Below are positions 53,669-64,000 of a stretch of 64,000 bases of DNA, one piece after another. The translations under genes were made by a program, and so were the position numbers. The stretch comes from Paraburkholderia sp. PGU19. Lineage in GTDB: Bacteria > Pseudomonadota > Gammaproteobacteria > Burkholderiales > Burkholderiaceae. How positions within the stretch are numbered: the stretch's first letter is position 1; every line of letters begins with the position of its first letter. The DNA is taken from NCBI RefSeq assembly GCF_013426915.1, contig NZ_AP023179.1, forward strand, positions 1,302,001 through 1,366,000, given 5' to 3'. The notes beneath the pieces are model-generated. The model had not been told where the DNA came from. It saw nothing but the letters and a program-made list of their open reading frames with translations, and did not search any database.

Positions 53669-54601
53669 TTAGCAGCGCTCGCTCGCGCGCTGTCCGCCGA
53701 AGCCCGGAATGCGCTTGACTACGCCCGTTGCGAGCGCGGTGCCGATGAGAATCACCGCGCAGCCCTCGATCATGCCCATCGACACGTGTTCGCCGAGAAA
53801 CAGCGCACCCCACAGGATGCCGAAGATGGGGATCACGAACGTCACGGTGATCGCACGCGCGGGACCGGCGACGGCGATCAGATGGAAGAACAGCATGTAG
53901 GCGATGCCCGTGCACGCAACGCCCAGTGCGATCACCGAGCCCCATGCGTTCAAGGACGGCGCAACCGCGGGCCATGACGACACGGCGAGCGGCACCAGCA
54001 CGATCGTCGCGCCGATCATCGTGCCCGTCGCGACCGTCAGCGCGTCGACGCCCGTCAGATGCTTTTTTGTGTAGCTGGCGGCGATGCCATACAGGAGCGT
54101 GGCGCCGAGCGCGGCGGCGGCCGCGAGCGCCGTCGTCGCGGGCGAGATGTTGGTGCCGTTCGGCGTGGCGATCTGATCCCAGACGAGCATCAGCACACCG
54201 GCGAAGCCGATCGCGAGCCCGATAGTGCGCAGCACGCTCAGACGGTCCTTGAGCCAGACGAAGGCGACGACGGCACCCCACAGCGGCGTCGTGGCGTTGA
54301 TCACCGAGGTGACGCCCGCCGACAGCGTGATCTCCGCATACGCGAACAGACAGAACGGCGCGGCCGAATTGAGAATGCCGACGATGAGCAACGGCAGCGC
54401 GCGCGTGCGCAACGTTGCCGCCGACTCGCGCAACGGACGCCGCGCAACGAGCACGACCAGCAGAAACAGCGCGCCGATGCCGACGCGCAGCGCCATCAGC
54501 GGCGCGACTCCGAAGTCGCTCACGCCAACGCGGATGAACAGGAACGACGCGCCCCAAAGCGCGGCGAGGATGAGAAGCTGGATGATGTTGACTGGATTCA
54601 T
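53669..54601 (-). CDS. EamA-family drug/metabolite exporter
   Basis: 310 residues with about ten membrane helices in two EamA repeats. The first repeat has LAALWGASFLFIRVGV and NSAAPFCLFAYAEITLSAG; the second has ACTGIAYMLFFHLIAVAGP and FVIPIFGILWGALFLGEHVS. This family exports small metabolites or amino acids; the substrate is not known. ATG 54601 gives the usual short N-terminus before helix one. Confidence 0.85.
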   Translation of the reverse strand: MNPVNIIQLLILAALWGASFLFIRVGVSDFGVAPLMALRVGIGALFLLVVLVARRPLRESAATLRTRALPLLIVGILNSAAPFCLFAYAEITLSAGVTSVINATTPLWGAVVAFVWLKDRLSVLRTIGLAIGFAGVLMLVWDQIATPNGTNISPATTALAAAAALGATLLYGIAASYTKKHLTGVDALTVATGTMIGATIVLVPLAVSSWPAVAPSLNAWGSVIALGVACTGIAYMLFFHLIAVAGPARAITVTFVIPIFGILWGALFLGEHVSMGMIEGCAVILIGTALATGVVKRIPGFGGQRASERC

Positions 54602-54772
54602 CGTGAGGGTATCGCGCGCAGTTGAGTCGCGATGCGTACGCATGCTAACACCGGGATTACGCGCGTCGTTTCACGATGGGATGAAACAGCAAGAATCGAC
54701 AATCCGTCGCCAGGAATCGGCGCTATCACGCGGGCGCGAAGCGTGTCGCGCCCGCTTGAGCATCGACAGGTG

Positions 54773-56371
54773 TCAATGCGGAATCATCCATTGCAGCACG
54801 TTCTGCTGCAGCCACACGAGAATGCCGAGCAGGACGGTCAACAGGATCGAATGCTTGAAGGTCTTCGCGAACACGTAGCCTTCCTTGCCTTTGAGGTCGG
54901 TCGTCGCGACGCCTGTGGAAATGTTCTGCGGCGAGATCATCTTGCCCATCACGCCGCCCGACGAGTTGGTCGCGGCCATCAGCACCGGGTTCAGGTTCAG
55001 CTGGTTCGCCGCGACCACCTGCAGGTTGCCGAACAGCGCGTTGCCCGACGTGTCGCTCCCCGACAGGAACACGGCGACCCAGCCGAGGAACGCCGACACC
55101 AGCGGGAAGAACGCGCCCACGGACGCCACGCCGAGACCCAGCGTGTAGTTCATGCCCGAGTAGTTCATCAGGTACGCAAGGCCGACGATGGTCGCCACCG
55201 TCAGGATGGCGATACGCGTCTGCACCCACGTATCGACGATCGCCCGGCCGAAGTCACCGGGTTTCAGCTTCACGACGAACGCCGTGATGATCGCCGCGAC
55301 GAGAATCGCGGTGCCAGTCGCGAGCGGCTGGAAGTCCCAGATCGCGCCATACGGCGCGTTGTACAGCGTGATGAAGACGGCTTTGTCGAGACCCGGCCAC
55401 GGCACTTTCACGTCGCCGATCATAAAGATCTTCGCGATCGTCCAGATGATCACGACGGCCGACACGATCAGCCACGGATACCAGCCCTGCGCGCCCGTGA
55501 TCTTGCCGCGCGTCTCGTTCACGCGATCGACGTTGATGGCGAATGCGGGATCGGCGGCGGGGCGCCAGACGCGCAGAAAGGCAATTGTCAGAATCAGTGA
55601 AACCAGTGAAGACAGCACGTCAGTCAGGCTGTAGTTGATGAAGTTCGACGTGACGAACTGCGTCAGCGCGAAGCTGCCGCCCGACACCAGCAGCACGGGC
55701 CACACGCGCAGCATGTTGCGAAAGCCCGCGTACACGCCGATCACGTAGAACGGCAGCAGCAGCGCGAAGAACGGCAACTGGCGGCCGACCATTTTGGCGA
55801 GGGAATCGACGGGCAGGTGGGTGACGGCGCCGAGCACCGTGATCGGCACGCCTAGCGCGCCGAACGCGACGGGCGCCGTGTTGAAGATCAGCGTGAAAGT
55901 CAGCGCTTCGAGCGGCGGGAATCCGAGCAGGATCAGCAGCGAACTGGTGATCGCGATCGGCGTGCCGAAGCCCGAGATGCCTTCGAACAGCGCGCCGAAC
56001 GAAAAGCCGATCACGACCAGCACGATGCGCCGGTCGTTCGGCAGATTGTCGATCATCCACATGCGGAACGCGGCGAAACGGCCCGAGTACTGCGCGATGT
56101 TGTAGAGCAGGATCGCCGTGACGACGATCCACATCACAGGCCAGCAGGCGAACACGGCACCTGCCGCGACAGAATCGAGCGCGAGGCCAACAGGAAAGTG
56201 CCAGCCGACGATCGCAATCAGCAGGCCGACTACAAGACCGGCCAGCGACGCCTGCCACGCCGGGCGACGCGCCCAGCCGAGCAGCACGAGCACGACGAGA
56301 ATGGGCAATGCGGCAACGAGGAACGATGGCAACAGCGAGTTGCCGATGGGAGTCAGAAACTGGTGGAACAT
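54773..56371 (-). CDS. lldP: L-lactate permease
   Basis: 532 residues with about 13 membrane helices, of the LldP/GlcA family. Family signatures are FAAFRMWMIDNLPNDRRI, FEGISGFGTPIAITSSLLIL, VAFGALGVPITVLGAVT and GSDTSGNALFGNLQVVAA. It imports L-lactate or glycolate with protons. GGAG lies before ATG 56371. It stands alone; no lactate dehydrogenase is adjacent. Confidence 0.92.
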   Translation of the reverse strand: MFHQFLTPIGNSLLPSFLVAALPILVVLVLLGWARRPAWQASLAGLVVGLLIAIVGWHFPVGLALDSVAAGAVFACWPVMWIVVTAILLYNIAQYSGRFAAFRMWMIDNLPNDRRIVLVVIGFSFGALFEGISGFGTPIAITSSLLILLGFPPLEALTFTLIFNTAPVAFGALGVPITVLGAVTHLPVDSLAKMVGRQLPFFALLLPFYVIGVYAGFRNMLRVWPVLLVSGGSFALTQFVTSNFINYSLTDVLSSLVSLILTIAFLRVWRPAADPAFAINVDRVNETRGKITGAQGWYPWLIVSAVVIIWTIAKIFMIGDVKVPWPGLDKAVFITLYNAPYGAIWDFQPLATGTAILVAAIITAFVVKLKPGDFGRAIVDTWVQTRIAILTVATIVGLAYLMNYSGMNYTLGLGVASVGAFFPLVSAFLGWVAVFLSGSDTSGNALFGNLQVVAANQLNLNPVLMAATNSSGGVMGKMISPQNISTGVATTDLKGKEGYVFAKTFKHSILLTVLLGILVWLQQNVLQWMIPH

Positions 56372-56697
56372 CACGTCTCCATCATTGTTATTCGATTCGA
56401 CGCGAAGACTGCACCGACGCGACGAAGCGGCAGGGCTGGACGGATGAAAGCGGCGTAGCGCGCGCAGTAAGGAAAGCCGGGGAGCGCGCGACGTCGGATC
56501 ACGCAATTAAACAGATGTTGCACAGGCAACCGCCAGCATAGAGCGCTGGCGATTCCAGTCAAGCAGGGAAAACGAAGAAGGCTATTGCGGGAGTAGAAGC
56601 GGGTGCTGATTCGTAGCGGGGGCGTCCGGTTGCGTCCGGTTGCGTCCGCGGGACAGGACCGCGAACGCTTGCCAGATTCGGTACGGCTCAGTGTGGA
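56372..56697. other. Intergenic region with no supported feature
   Basis: 326 bases between lldP and the Gly/Tyr-rich lipoprotein gene. It contains a short tandem GTCCGGTTGC repeat (56626-56645) and otherwise nothing I can name. It probably holds the lldP promoter. Confidence 0.45.
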
Positions 56698-57318
56698 TCA
56701 GTGCGAGTGCCCGTGGCCCCCGCTAGCCCAGGCATTGCCGCCGCCCCAGCCGCCATGGCCACCACCCCAGCCGCCATGGCCGCCGCCGTAGTAACCGTGT
56801 CCGTTGCCCCAGTAGCCATGGCCGCCCCAATAGCCGTGATGTCCCCAGTAGCCATAGTGGCCGCCGCAGCAACCGCCCCAGTAGCCGAAGCTCAGCGAGA
56901 TCGACGGTCCCCACCAGCCGGGCCAGCCGTAGTAGGGGTAACCGTAGGGATAAACGGGGTAGGCGACGGGGTAATACGCAGGCGCGGCGGCGTAGACGGG
57001 CGCGGCATCGTAGTAACCGGGTGGTAGCGCCGGGTTGGCCGTGCTGTTGGCGGGCATCGTGAATTGCGTCTGGGCGGCAGCCTGCGCGCTATCGTAGGGT
57101 CCGCCGGGTGCGTCGGGCATACCGCTCGGCCCGACGGGCATTTCCTGCTGCGTGGCCGCCGTCGGCACGGCGGGGTAGCCTGCGGGGTAGCCCGAGTAGT
57201 ATCCGTAGCCGGGATAGTAGCCGTACGGCGCGTAGTAGTAGCAGCCGGACAGCGCGCCAGAGAAGGCCAGCACTGCAACGGCGCCGGCGGTGCGCAGCGT
57301 TGCATCGAGCGGTTTCAT
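56698..57318 (-). CDS. Gly/Tyr/His-rich lipoprotein
   Basis: 206 residues. The signal AGAVAVLAFSGALSGC is a lipobox with Cys26. The mature N-terminus is Tyr/Gly/Pro-rich (YYYAPYGYYPGYGYYSGYP). The C-terminus is made of Gly/His/Trp repeats such as GYWGGHGYWGNGHGYYGGG and ends in GHGHSH. The pattern suggests a surface-exposed, possibly metal-binding lipoprotein. No family-level function. The ACGAGGAGCACGTC region before ATG 57318 provides a good ribosome-binding site. Confidence 0.7.
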   Translation of the reverse strand: MKPLDATLRTAGAVAVLAFSGALSGCYYYAPYGYYPGYGYYSGYPAGYPAVPTAATQQEMPVGPSGMPDAPGGPYDSAQAAAQTQFTMPANSTANPALPPGYYDAAPVYAAAPAYYPVAYPVYPYGYPYYGWPGWWGPSISLSFGYWGGCCGGHYGYWGHHGYWGGHGYWGNGHGYYGGGHGGWGGGHGGWGGGNAWASGGHGHSH

Positions 57319-57639
57319 GACGTGCTCCTCGTGATCTCGCAGCGCGCATTTCGCACGCTTTATCTATGGAGCTTACGTCAGCGTTTCAACGTGCACGGCA
57401 CAAAGTGGTAACGGCGTATTTCATGCACGATCAGTGAAAGGACATGTCCGGCGCGTGCGTGCGCGCCGGACTTTGCCCATCTCCCTTCGGCTTTGAATTC
57501 CCGCGCCCGCAACTTCGCCGGCGCGGGATTCGAAGCCGTTTGCCTGCATCGCCTTCGAAGGCGATTTGTCGTGTTTCATATTGCGCGCGAATCGCTCGTT
57601 ACGAGCGCGCTCGCACTTCATTCAATGGCTCGCGCTACG
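57319..57639. other. Intergenic region with three hairpins
   Basis: 321 bases without a gene but with three perfect or near-perfect dyads: GTCCGGCGCG/CGCGCCGGAC (57446-57471), CCCGCGCC/GGCGCGGG (57500-57527) and the 18-base palindrome ATCGCCTTCGAAGGCGAT (57548-57565). None has a good T-tract. Confidence 0.55.
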
Positions 57640-57852
57640 TCACTTGCCGACCTGGTTGCCGATCACGCCGCCGACGGCCGCGCCACCCAGCGTCGACAGC
57701 GCGTTGCCGCCGATCACCGCGCCCGCTGCGCCGCCGACACCCGCGCCGATGGCCGTATCGCGTTGCCGCGTGGTCATGCCGTCGCATGCGGACAGACTGA
57801 CCACGACGGCCACGACGGTAGCCAGCGCACCGATTCGATGGAAGGTTTTCAT
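57640..57852 (-). CDS. Glycine-zipper lipoprotein, OsmB-like
   Basis: 70 residues. Lipoprotein signal (GALATVVAVVVSLSAC, Cys23), then TTRQRDTAIGAGVGGAAGAV and IGGNALSTLGGAAVGGVIG. The repeated GxxxG spacing is the glycine zipper of OsmB/SmpA-type stress lipoproteins, which insert into the outer membrane. GGGAGAC lies before ATG 57852. Confidence 0.78.
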   Translation of the reverse strand: MKTFHRIGALATVVAVVVSLSACDGMTTRQRDTAIGAGVGGAAGAVIGGNALSTLGGAAVGGVIGNQVGK

Positions 57853-58063
57853 GATTGCGTCTCCCTGACGTTTCTATCGACGGAACTCGCAATTCGCGAA
57901 CCCGATCTGGTGATTCGATGGTATCGCCGCGTGCCGTTTCTGTTTGTATGGGCTTGTCAGCAAAGTGTCGGTTTAGTAATCAAATGTTTCGACGCGTCGA
58001 ACAATCACGGCATGACGTAAAAAGGCACATGCCAATGCCACGCGATGCGGTAAAAACGCGCGC

Positions 58064-58093
58064 AAAAAAGCCCGCCTCGACTGCAGGCGGGCT
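58064..58093 (-). terminator. Terminator of thiC
   Basis: On the minus strand AGCCCGCCT (58093-58085), loop of seven bases, AGGCGGGCT (58077-58069), then TTTTT. It lies 50 bases after the thiC stop. Confidence 0.85.
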
Positions 58094-58142
58094 TCGCATC
58101 CAGCGGCGCAACGCTCATTGCCTCACGCTCGCTGCGTCATAT

Positions 58143-60627
<2,485 letters not shown>

Positions 60628-61089
60628 ATGAAAACATCGTGTCGGGCGCCCGGTGCGGTAGCCGCTTGTGTCGTCGCGGCAGTGATCTGGTCGCCGATGG
60701 CGCTGGCGGCAGCGTCGTTTGGGCCGGGCGGGATCATCACGTTCAAGGGGACGATCGTCGCGCCGCCGTACGATATCGAGAGCTACGTTCTGGACAATTA
60801 TCAAGGATTCCACACTGAAAAATCGGACGTGAAGAATGAATCGACGATCGATGTGACGTTCACGCCCGCACCGGATACCTCGCCGGCAGCGCGTATCGCG
60901 GTGCTCGTCAATACAGACGCGGGTGTCGCCGCGCCGCATACGCTGAAGACGCGATTCACGGACCACGCGAATCGCGTCACGATGGCGGCGGGAGCGGAGT
61001 ACAGCGTGGGCCACGCGGGCGGCACGCTGTCGATCGTGGGCGACGCGCCAACGGAACGTGCCGTGACGGTGCTGGTGAGCTACGACTGA
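60628..61089 (+). CDS. Cysteine-less type 1 pilin-like secreted protein
   Basis: 153 residues with a Sec signal (VAACVVAAVIWSPMALA). The mature protein starts AASFGPGGIITFKGTIVAPP and ends ERAVTVLVSYD. These two ends match the first and last strands of type 1 pilin subunits (GxIxFxGxIVxPPC and the penultimate Tyr), but Tyr replaces the usual Cys and no other cysteine is present. So the conserved disulfide is missing. GAAAGGATC lies before ATG 60628. No chaperone or usher is in the window. The fold is my inference. Confidence 0.6.
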   Translation: MKTSCRAPGAVAACVVAAVIWSPMALAAASFGPGGIITFKGTIVAPPYDIESYVLDNYQGFHTEKSDVKNESTIDVTFTPAPDTSPAARIAVLVNTDAGVAAPHTLKTRFTDHANRVTMAAGAEYSVGHAGGTLSIVGDAPTERAVTVLVSYD

Positions 61090-61434
61090 CCAGGGCGAAT
61101 CCGTGCGGGCGGCGCGCGATTCCTGCCCGCGTCGCCGTTTCATCCCGCTTACAACGAAAGTTACGATTCTCTTGCCGGAGGATTGTCCAGATATTGCATA
61201 ATGCACGGCGGCGCGAGCGAATCGCGCCCGTTGGCTGCTGTTGTTGCATTCTGCATCGCGTAGGCCATCAATTCGCGCCATTGACCTGGTGCTTCCCTTG
61301 CCGTTCGACATCCGTTCTACTGCCATGCCTGCCCGCTTTGCCCCTCCTGCCGCGTTGCCGATGCGGCGCCTGCCGTCCCGTTCGTGGGTGTTCAGCGGGG
61401 CCGCGGCGCAATCGCCGGCACGGGCGGGCTGAAC
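61090..61434. other. Intergenic region with no supported feature
   Basis: 345 bases between the pilin-like gene and the EamA gene. No clear terminator, gene or RNA. GTG 61384 could extend the EamA frame upstream. Confidence 0.45.
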
Positions 61435-62364
61435 GTGGCGTTGAATCTTCCCGACCGTTTCCCGTTTCGCCTGCCGCAATCCCATGGCGGACAGATCGCG
61501 CTCGCGCTCGGCGTCGTCTATATCGTCTGGGGCTCGACCTATCTGGCCGTGCACGTCGCGCTCGGCTCGTTTCCGCCGCTGCTGATGTCGGGGCTGCGCA
61601 ATTTCTTCGCGGGTGTCGGACTGTTCATTTTCGCGATGCGCCGCAAACCTACGTGGCCGCCCCTCACGGAAATCCGTAATGCGGGGCTCGTCGGCACCAT
61701 GCTCGTCGGCCTGTCGAGCGGGATGCTCGCTTACGGGATGCGCACTGTCGGCACGGGCACGGCGGCCGTGATGGTCGCGACCGTGCCGCTCTTCGCCACG
61801 GTCATCGCGGCGATCGCGGGGCGCAAGATCGGCCGGGGTGAATGGTTCGCGGTCGGGCTGGGGCTTGTCGGCATCGCGATTCTCAGTCACGGCGACCAGA
61901 GCTCCGGCTCGGCGGGCGGCAGTCTCGCCATTCTGTGCGGCGCGCTGTTCTGGGCGGGCGGGGCGCATCTGGCGTCGCGTCTCAAGCTGCCGTCGGACCT
62001 GTTTCTGTCGACGGCACTGCAGATCGGGCTGGGCGGCGCGATATCGACGCTGGTCGCGTGGGTCTCGGGCGAGCGGATGATGGACATTCACTTCCTGCCC
62101 ATCGTGGCGTTCCTGTATCTGATGCTGATCGGCACGATGGCCGCGTATGTCGCGTACGGCTTTCTGATCCGGCACACGAGCCCGATCATCGCCAGCAGCT
62201 GCATGTACGTGAACCCGGTGGTCGCGGTCGCGCTGGGCGCGCTGCTGCTCGGCGAGCCGGTAACGCGCGCGACGGTCGTTGCGACGGGCGTGATACTGGC
62301 GAGTGTCGGGCTGTCGTTCTGGTTCGATTACCGGCGGCGTGGCTTGAAAGACGCTAGCGCATAA
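61435..62364 (+). CDS. EamA-family transporter
   Basis: 309 residues from GTG 61435; GTG 61384 would add 17 Gly/Arg-rich residues that do not look natural. About ten membrane helices in two EamA repeats: LALGVVYIVWGSTYLAVHV, SSGMLAYGMRTVGTGTAAV, then IASSCMYVNPVVAVALGALL. It is a YedA/RhaT-like exporter of unknown substrate. It converges with the fadH-like gene after a 14-base gap. Confidence 0.85.
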   Translation: MALNLPDRFPFRLPQSHGGQIALALGVVYIVWGSTYLAVHVALGSFPPLLMSGLRNFFAGVGLFIFAMRRKPTWPPLTEIRNAGLVGTMLVGLSSGMLAYGMRTVGTGTAAVMVATVPLFATVIAAIAGRKIGRGEWFAVGLGLVGIAILSHGDQSSGSAGGSLAILCGALFWAGGAHLASRLKLPSDLFLSTALQIGLGGAISTLVAWVSGERMMDIHFLPIVAFLYLMLIGTMAAYVAYGFLIRHTSPIIASSCMYVNPVVAVALGALLLGEPVTRATVVATGVILASVGLSFWFDYRRRGLKDASA

Positions 62365-62378
62365 AGCTATAACGGCGG

Positions 62379-64000
62379 CTACAACCGCGCGGCGAGCTCG
62401 GCGCCTTCGCGGATCGCGCGTTTCGCGTCCAGTTCCGTCGCCACGGCAGCCCCGCCAATCAGATGAAAGCGCGGCCCTTCCGCAGCGGATGAGCGGGGCG
62501 TAGCAGGGTAGAGATCGCGCAACGACTCCTGTCCCGCGCACACCACGATCGTATCGACGTCGAGCCATTGCTCGCTGCCCTCACGCTCGATCAGCATCCC
62601 GCGCTCCGTGATCTGCCGATACGTGACGCCATCGAGCATTTTCACCTGGTTGCGCACGAGCGCCGCGCGATGCACCCATCCCGACGTCTTGCCGAGGCCC
62701 GCGCCGAGCCTGCCGGCCTTGCGCTGCAACAACCAGATCTCGCGCACGGGCACGCAGGCGCGCGGCGTTTTGAGGCCGCCGCGCCCGCTGACGGACAGAT
62801 CGACACCCCATTCGTCCGCCCAGCTTTCGCGCGATAGTGGCAGCGGCTCGTCCGCTGGATGCAGCAGGAATTCGCTGACGTCGAAGCCGATGCCGCCCGC
62901 GCCGATCACGGCGACGCGCTTTCCGACCTGCGCGCCGCGCAACACGTCGACATACGACAGCACATTCGGCCCGTCGATACCGGCAATCGCGGGGCGGCGC
63001 GGCACGATGCCCGTCGCGACGATCACGTCGTCGAACGCGCAAGCCGCCAGCAGCGCCGGATCGACGCGGGTGCCCAGGCGCACGTCGACGCCATGCCGGC
63101 GCAACTGGCTGCCGAAATAGCGGATCGTCTCGCTGAATTCTTCCTTGCCGGGCACGCGCATCGCGAGATTGAACTGGCCGCCGATGGTTGCAGCCGCATC
63201 GAACAGCGTCACGCGATGACCGCGCGCGGCCGCCACGGTTGCTGCCGACAGCCCCGCCGGTCCCGCGCCGACCACAGCCACGGCGCGTGGCGGCTGATGC
63301 GAAGCGAGCGGGCGGTAGACGAGTTCCGTCTCGCGGCCTGCGCGCGGATTGACGAGACAGGTCGCGCGCTTATTCTGAAACGTGTGATCGAGGCACGCCT
63401 GGTTGCACGCGATACAGGTGTTGATTTCATCCGCGCGTCCTTCGGCTGCCTTCACGACGAACTCGGGATCGGCGAGCAGCGGTCGCGCCATCGACACCAG
63501 ATCGCCCGCGCCTTGCGCAAGCAGATCTTCCGCGACCTCCGGCGTATTGATGCGATTCGACACGATCACAGGCACGCCGACGGCCGCCTTCAGGCGGGCC
63601 GCCAACGGCGCGAATGCGGCGCGCGGCACGGACGTGACGATGGTCGGCACGCGCGCCTCATGCCAGCCGATGCCCGTGTTGAAGATCGTGACGCCCGCCG
63701 CTTCGAGCGCTTTTGCGATCTGCACGGTTTCATCCCACGAATTGCCGCCTTCGACGAGATCGATCAGCGACAGCCGGTACACAATGATGAAGCGCTCGCC
63801 GCAGGCGGCGCGCACGGCCCGCACGACTTCACGCGCGAGGCGCATCCGGTTCTCGATGCTGCCGCCGTAGGCATCGTCGCGCCGGTTGGTGCGCGGACAC
63901 AGAAACTGGTTCAGCAGATAGCCTTCGCTGCCCATGATCTCGACGCCGTCGTAGCCAGCGCGTTGCGCGAGCCGCGCGCAACGGGCATACGCGCGCACGG
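62379..64000 (-). CDS. fadH: NADPH-dependent 2,4-dienoyl-CoA reductase, C-terminal part
   Basis: At least 540 residues; the gene continues past the right edge, so the N-terminus is missing. The Old-Yellow-type FMN barrel is seen in YDGVEIMGSEGYLLNQFLCP and NTGIGWHEARVPT. The 4Fe-4S motif is CIACNQACLDHTFQNKRATC. FAD and NAD sites follow (AVVGAGPAGLSAATVAAARG, VAVIGAGGIGFDVSEFL). It reduces 2,4-dienoyl-CoA in unsaturated fatty acid oxidation. The order of domains matches E. coli FadH. Confidence 0.93.
   Translation of the reverse strand, partial: VRAYARCARLAQRAGYDGVEIMGSEGYLLNQFLCPRTNRRDDAYGGSIENRMRLAREVVRAVRAACGERFIIVYRLSLIDLVEGGNSWDETVQIAKALEAAGVTIFNTGIGWHEARVPTIVTSVPRAAFAPLAARLKAAVGVPVIVSNRINTPEVAEDLLAQGAGDLVSMARPLLADPEFVVKAAEGRADEINTCIACNQACLDHTFQNKRATCLVNPRAGRETELVYRPLASHQPPRAVAVVGAGPAGLSAATVAAARGHRVTLFDAAATIGGQFNLAMRVPGKEEFSETIRYFGSQLRRHGVDVRLGTRVDPALLAACAFDDVIVATGIVPRRPAIAGIDGPNVLSYVDVLRGAQVGKRVAVIGAGGIGFDVSEFLLHPADEPLPLSRESWADEWGVDLSVSGRGGLKTPRACVPVREIWLLQRKAGRLGAGLGKTSGWVHRAALVRNQVKMLDGVTYRQITERGMLIEREGSEQWLDVDTIVVCAGQESLRDLYPATPRSSAAEGPRFHLIGGAAVATELDAKRAIREGAELAARL

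Overview
The window is a stretch of a GC-rich betaproteobacterial chromosome, most likely Burkholderiaceae and probably Paraburkholderia or a close relative. The evidence is the benzoyl-CoA (box) pathway with a BoxR regulator, a DUF2844/DUF3443 pair, a YadA-type adhesin, a roughly 1950-residue tandem UvrA, and a Mu-type tail module in the prophage. There are no rRNA or tRNA genes, no CRISPR array and no recognisable insertion sequence.

1-14266 is the right part of a prophage. A Mu-like tail cassette (tape-measure end, gpN-like, hub, spike, gp46, gp47, gp48, tail fibre, fibre chaperone) is followed by a membrane acyltransferase. A minus-strand moron unit comes next: an XRE-type regulator, an outer-membrane barrel and a tiny membrane peptide, all behind one operator-containing promoter. 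A lysis block follows (holin-like protein, glucosaminidase endolysin, HNH nuclease, membrane protein, lipoprotein). It ends with small accessory genes and a YedK/HMCES-type SRAP gene under a nearly perfect LexA box. No integrase or att site is visible.

14307-25576 holds a Rap1a/Tai-like protein, a tandem double UvrA behind a second LexA box, a TehA/SLAC1-type transporter, a Nu-like GST, a Tat-exported phospholipase C and a small lipoprotein.

26022-34904 is an aerobic benzoate (box) cluster. Hydrolase, benzoate-CoA ligase and a DUF4863 protein lie on the minus strand. boxR and boxC-boxB-boxA lie on the plus strand. The boxR and boxC promoters share a GCACTATwGTwC element over the -10. 34918-43145 is a reductive pyrimidine catabolism operon (Zn amidohydrolase, PreT, PreA, NCS1 permease, dihydropyrimidinase) with a divergent RutR/TetR-type regulator and a dyad between them. 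43494-45747 is a polar amino acid (cystine-type) ABC importer.

45876-54601 contains envelope and small proteins. It includes a trimeric autotransporter whose membrane anchor is frameshifted and a DUF3443 gene that is also frameshifted, followed by DUF2844, an isolated bamC, a 48-residue membrane peptide and an EamA exporter. 54773-64000 holds an L-lactate permease, two unusual lipoproteins, thiC with a TPP riboswitch, a cysteine-less pilin-like protein, a second EamA exporter and the C-terminal part of a 2,4-dienoyl-CoA reductase that runs off the window.
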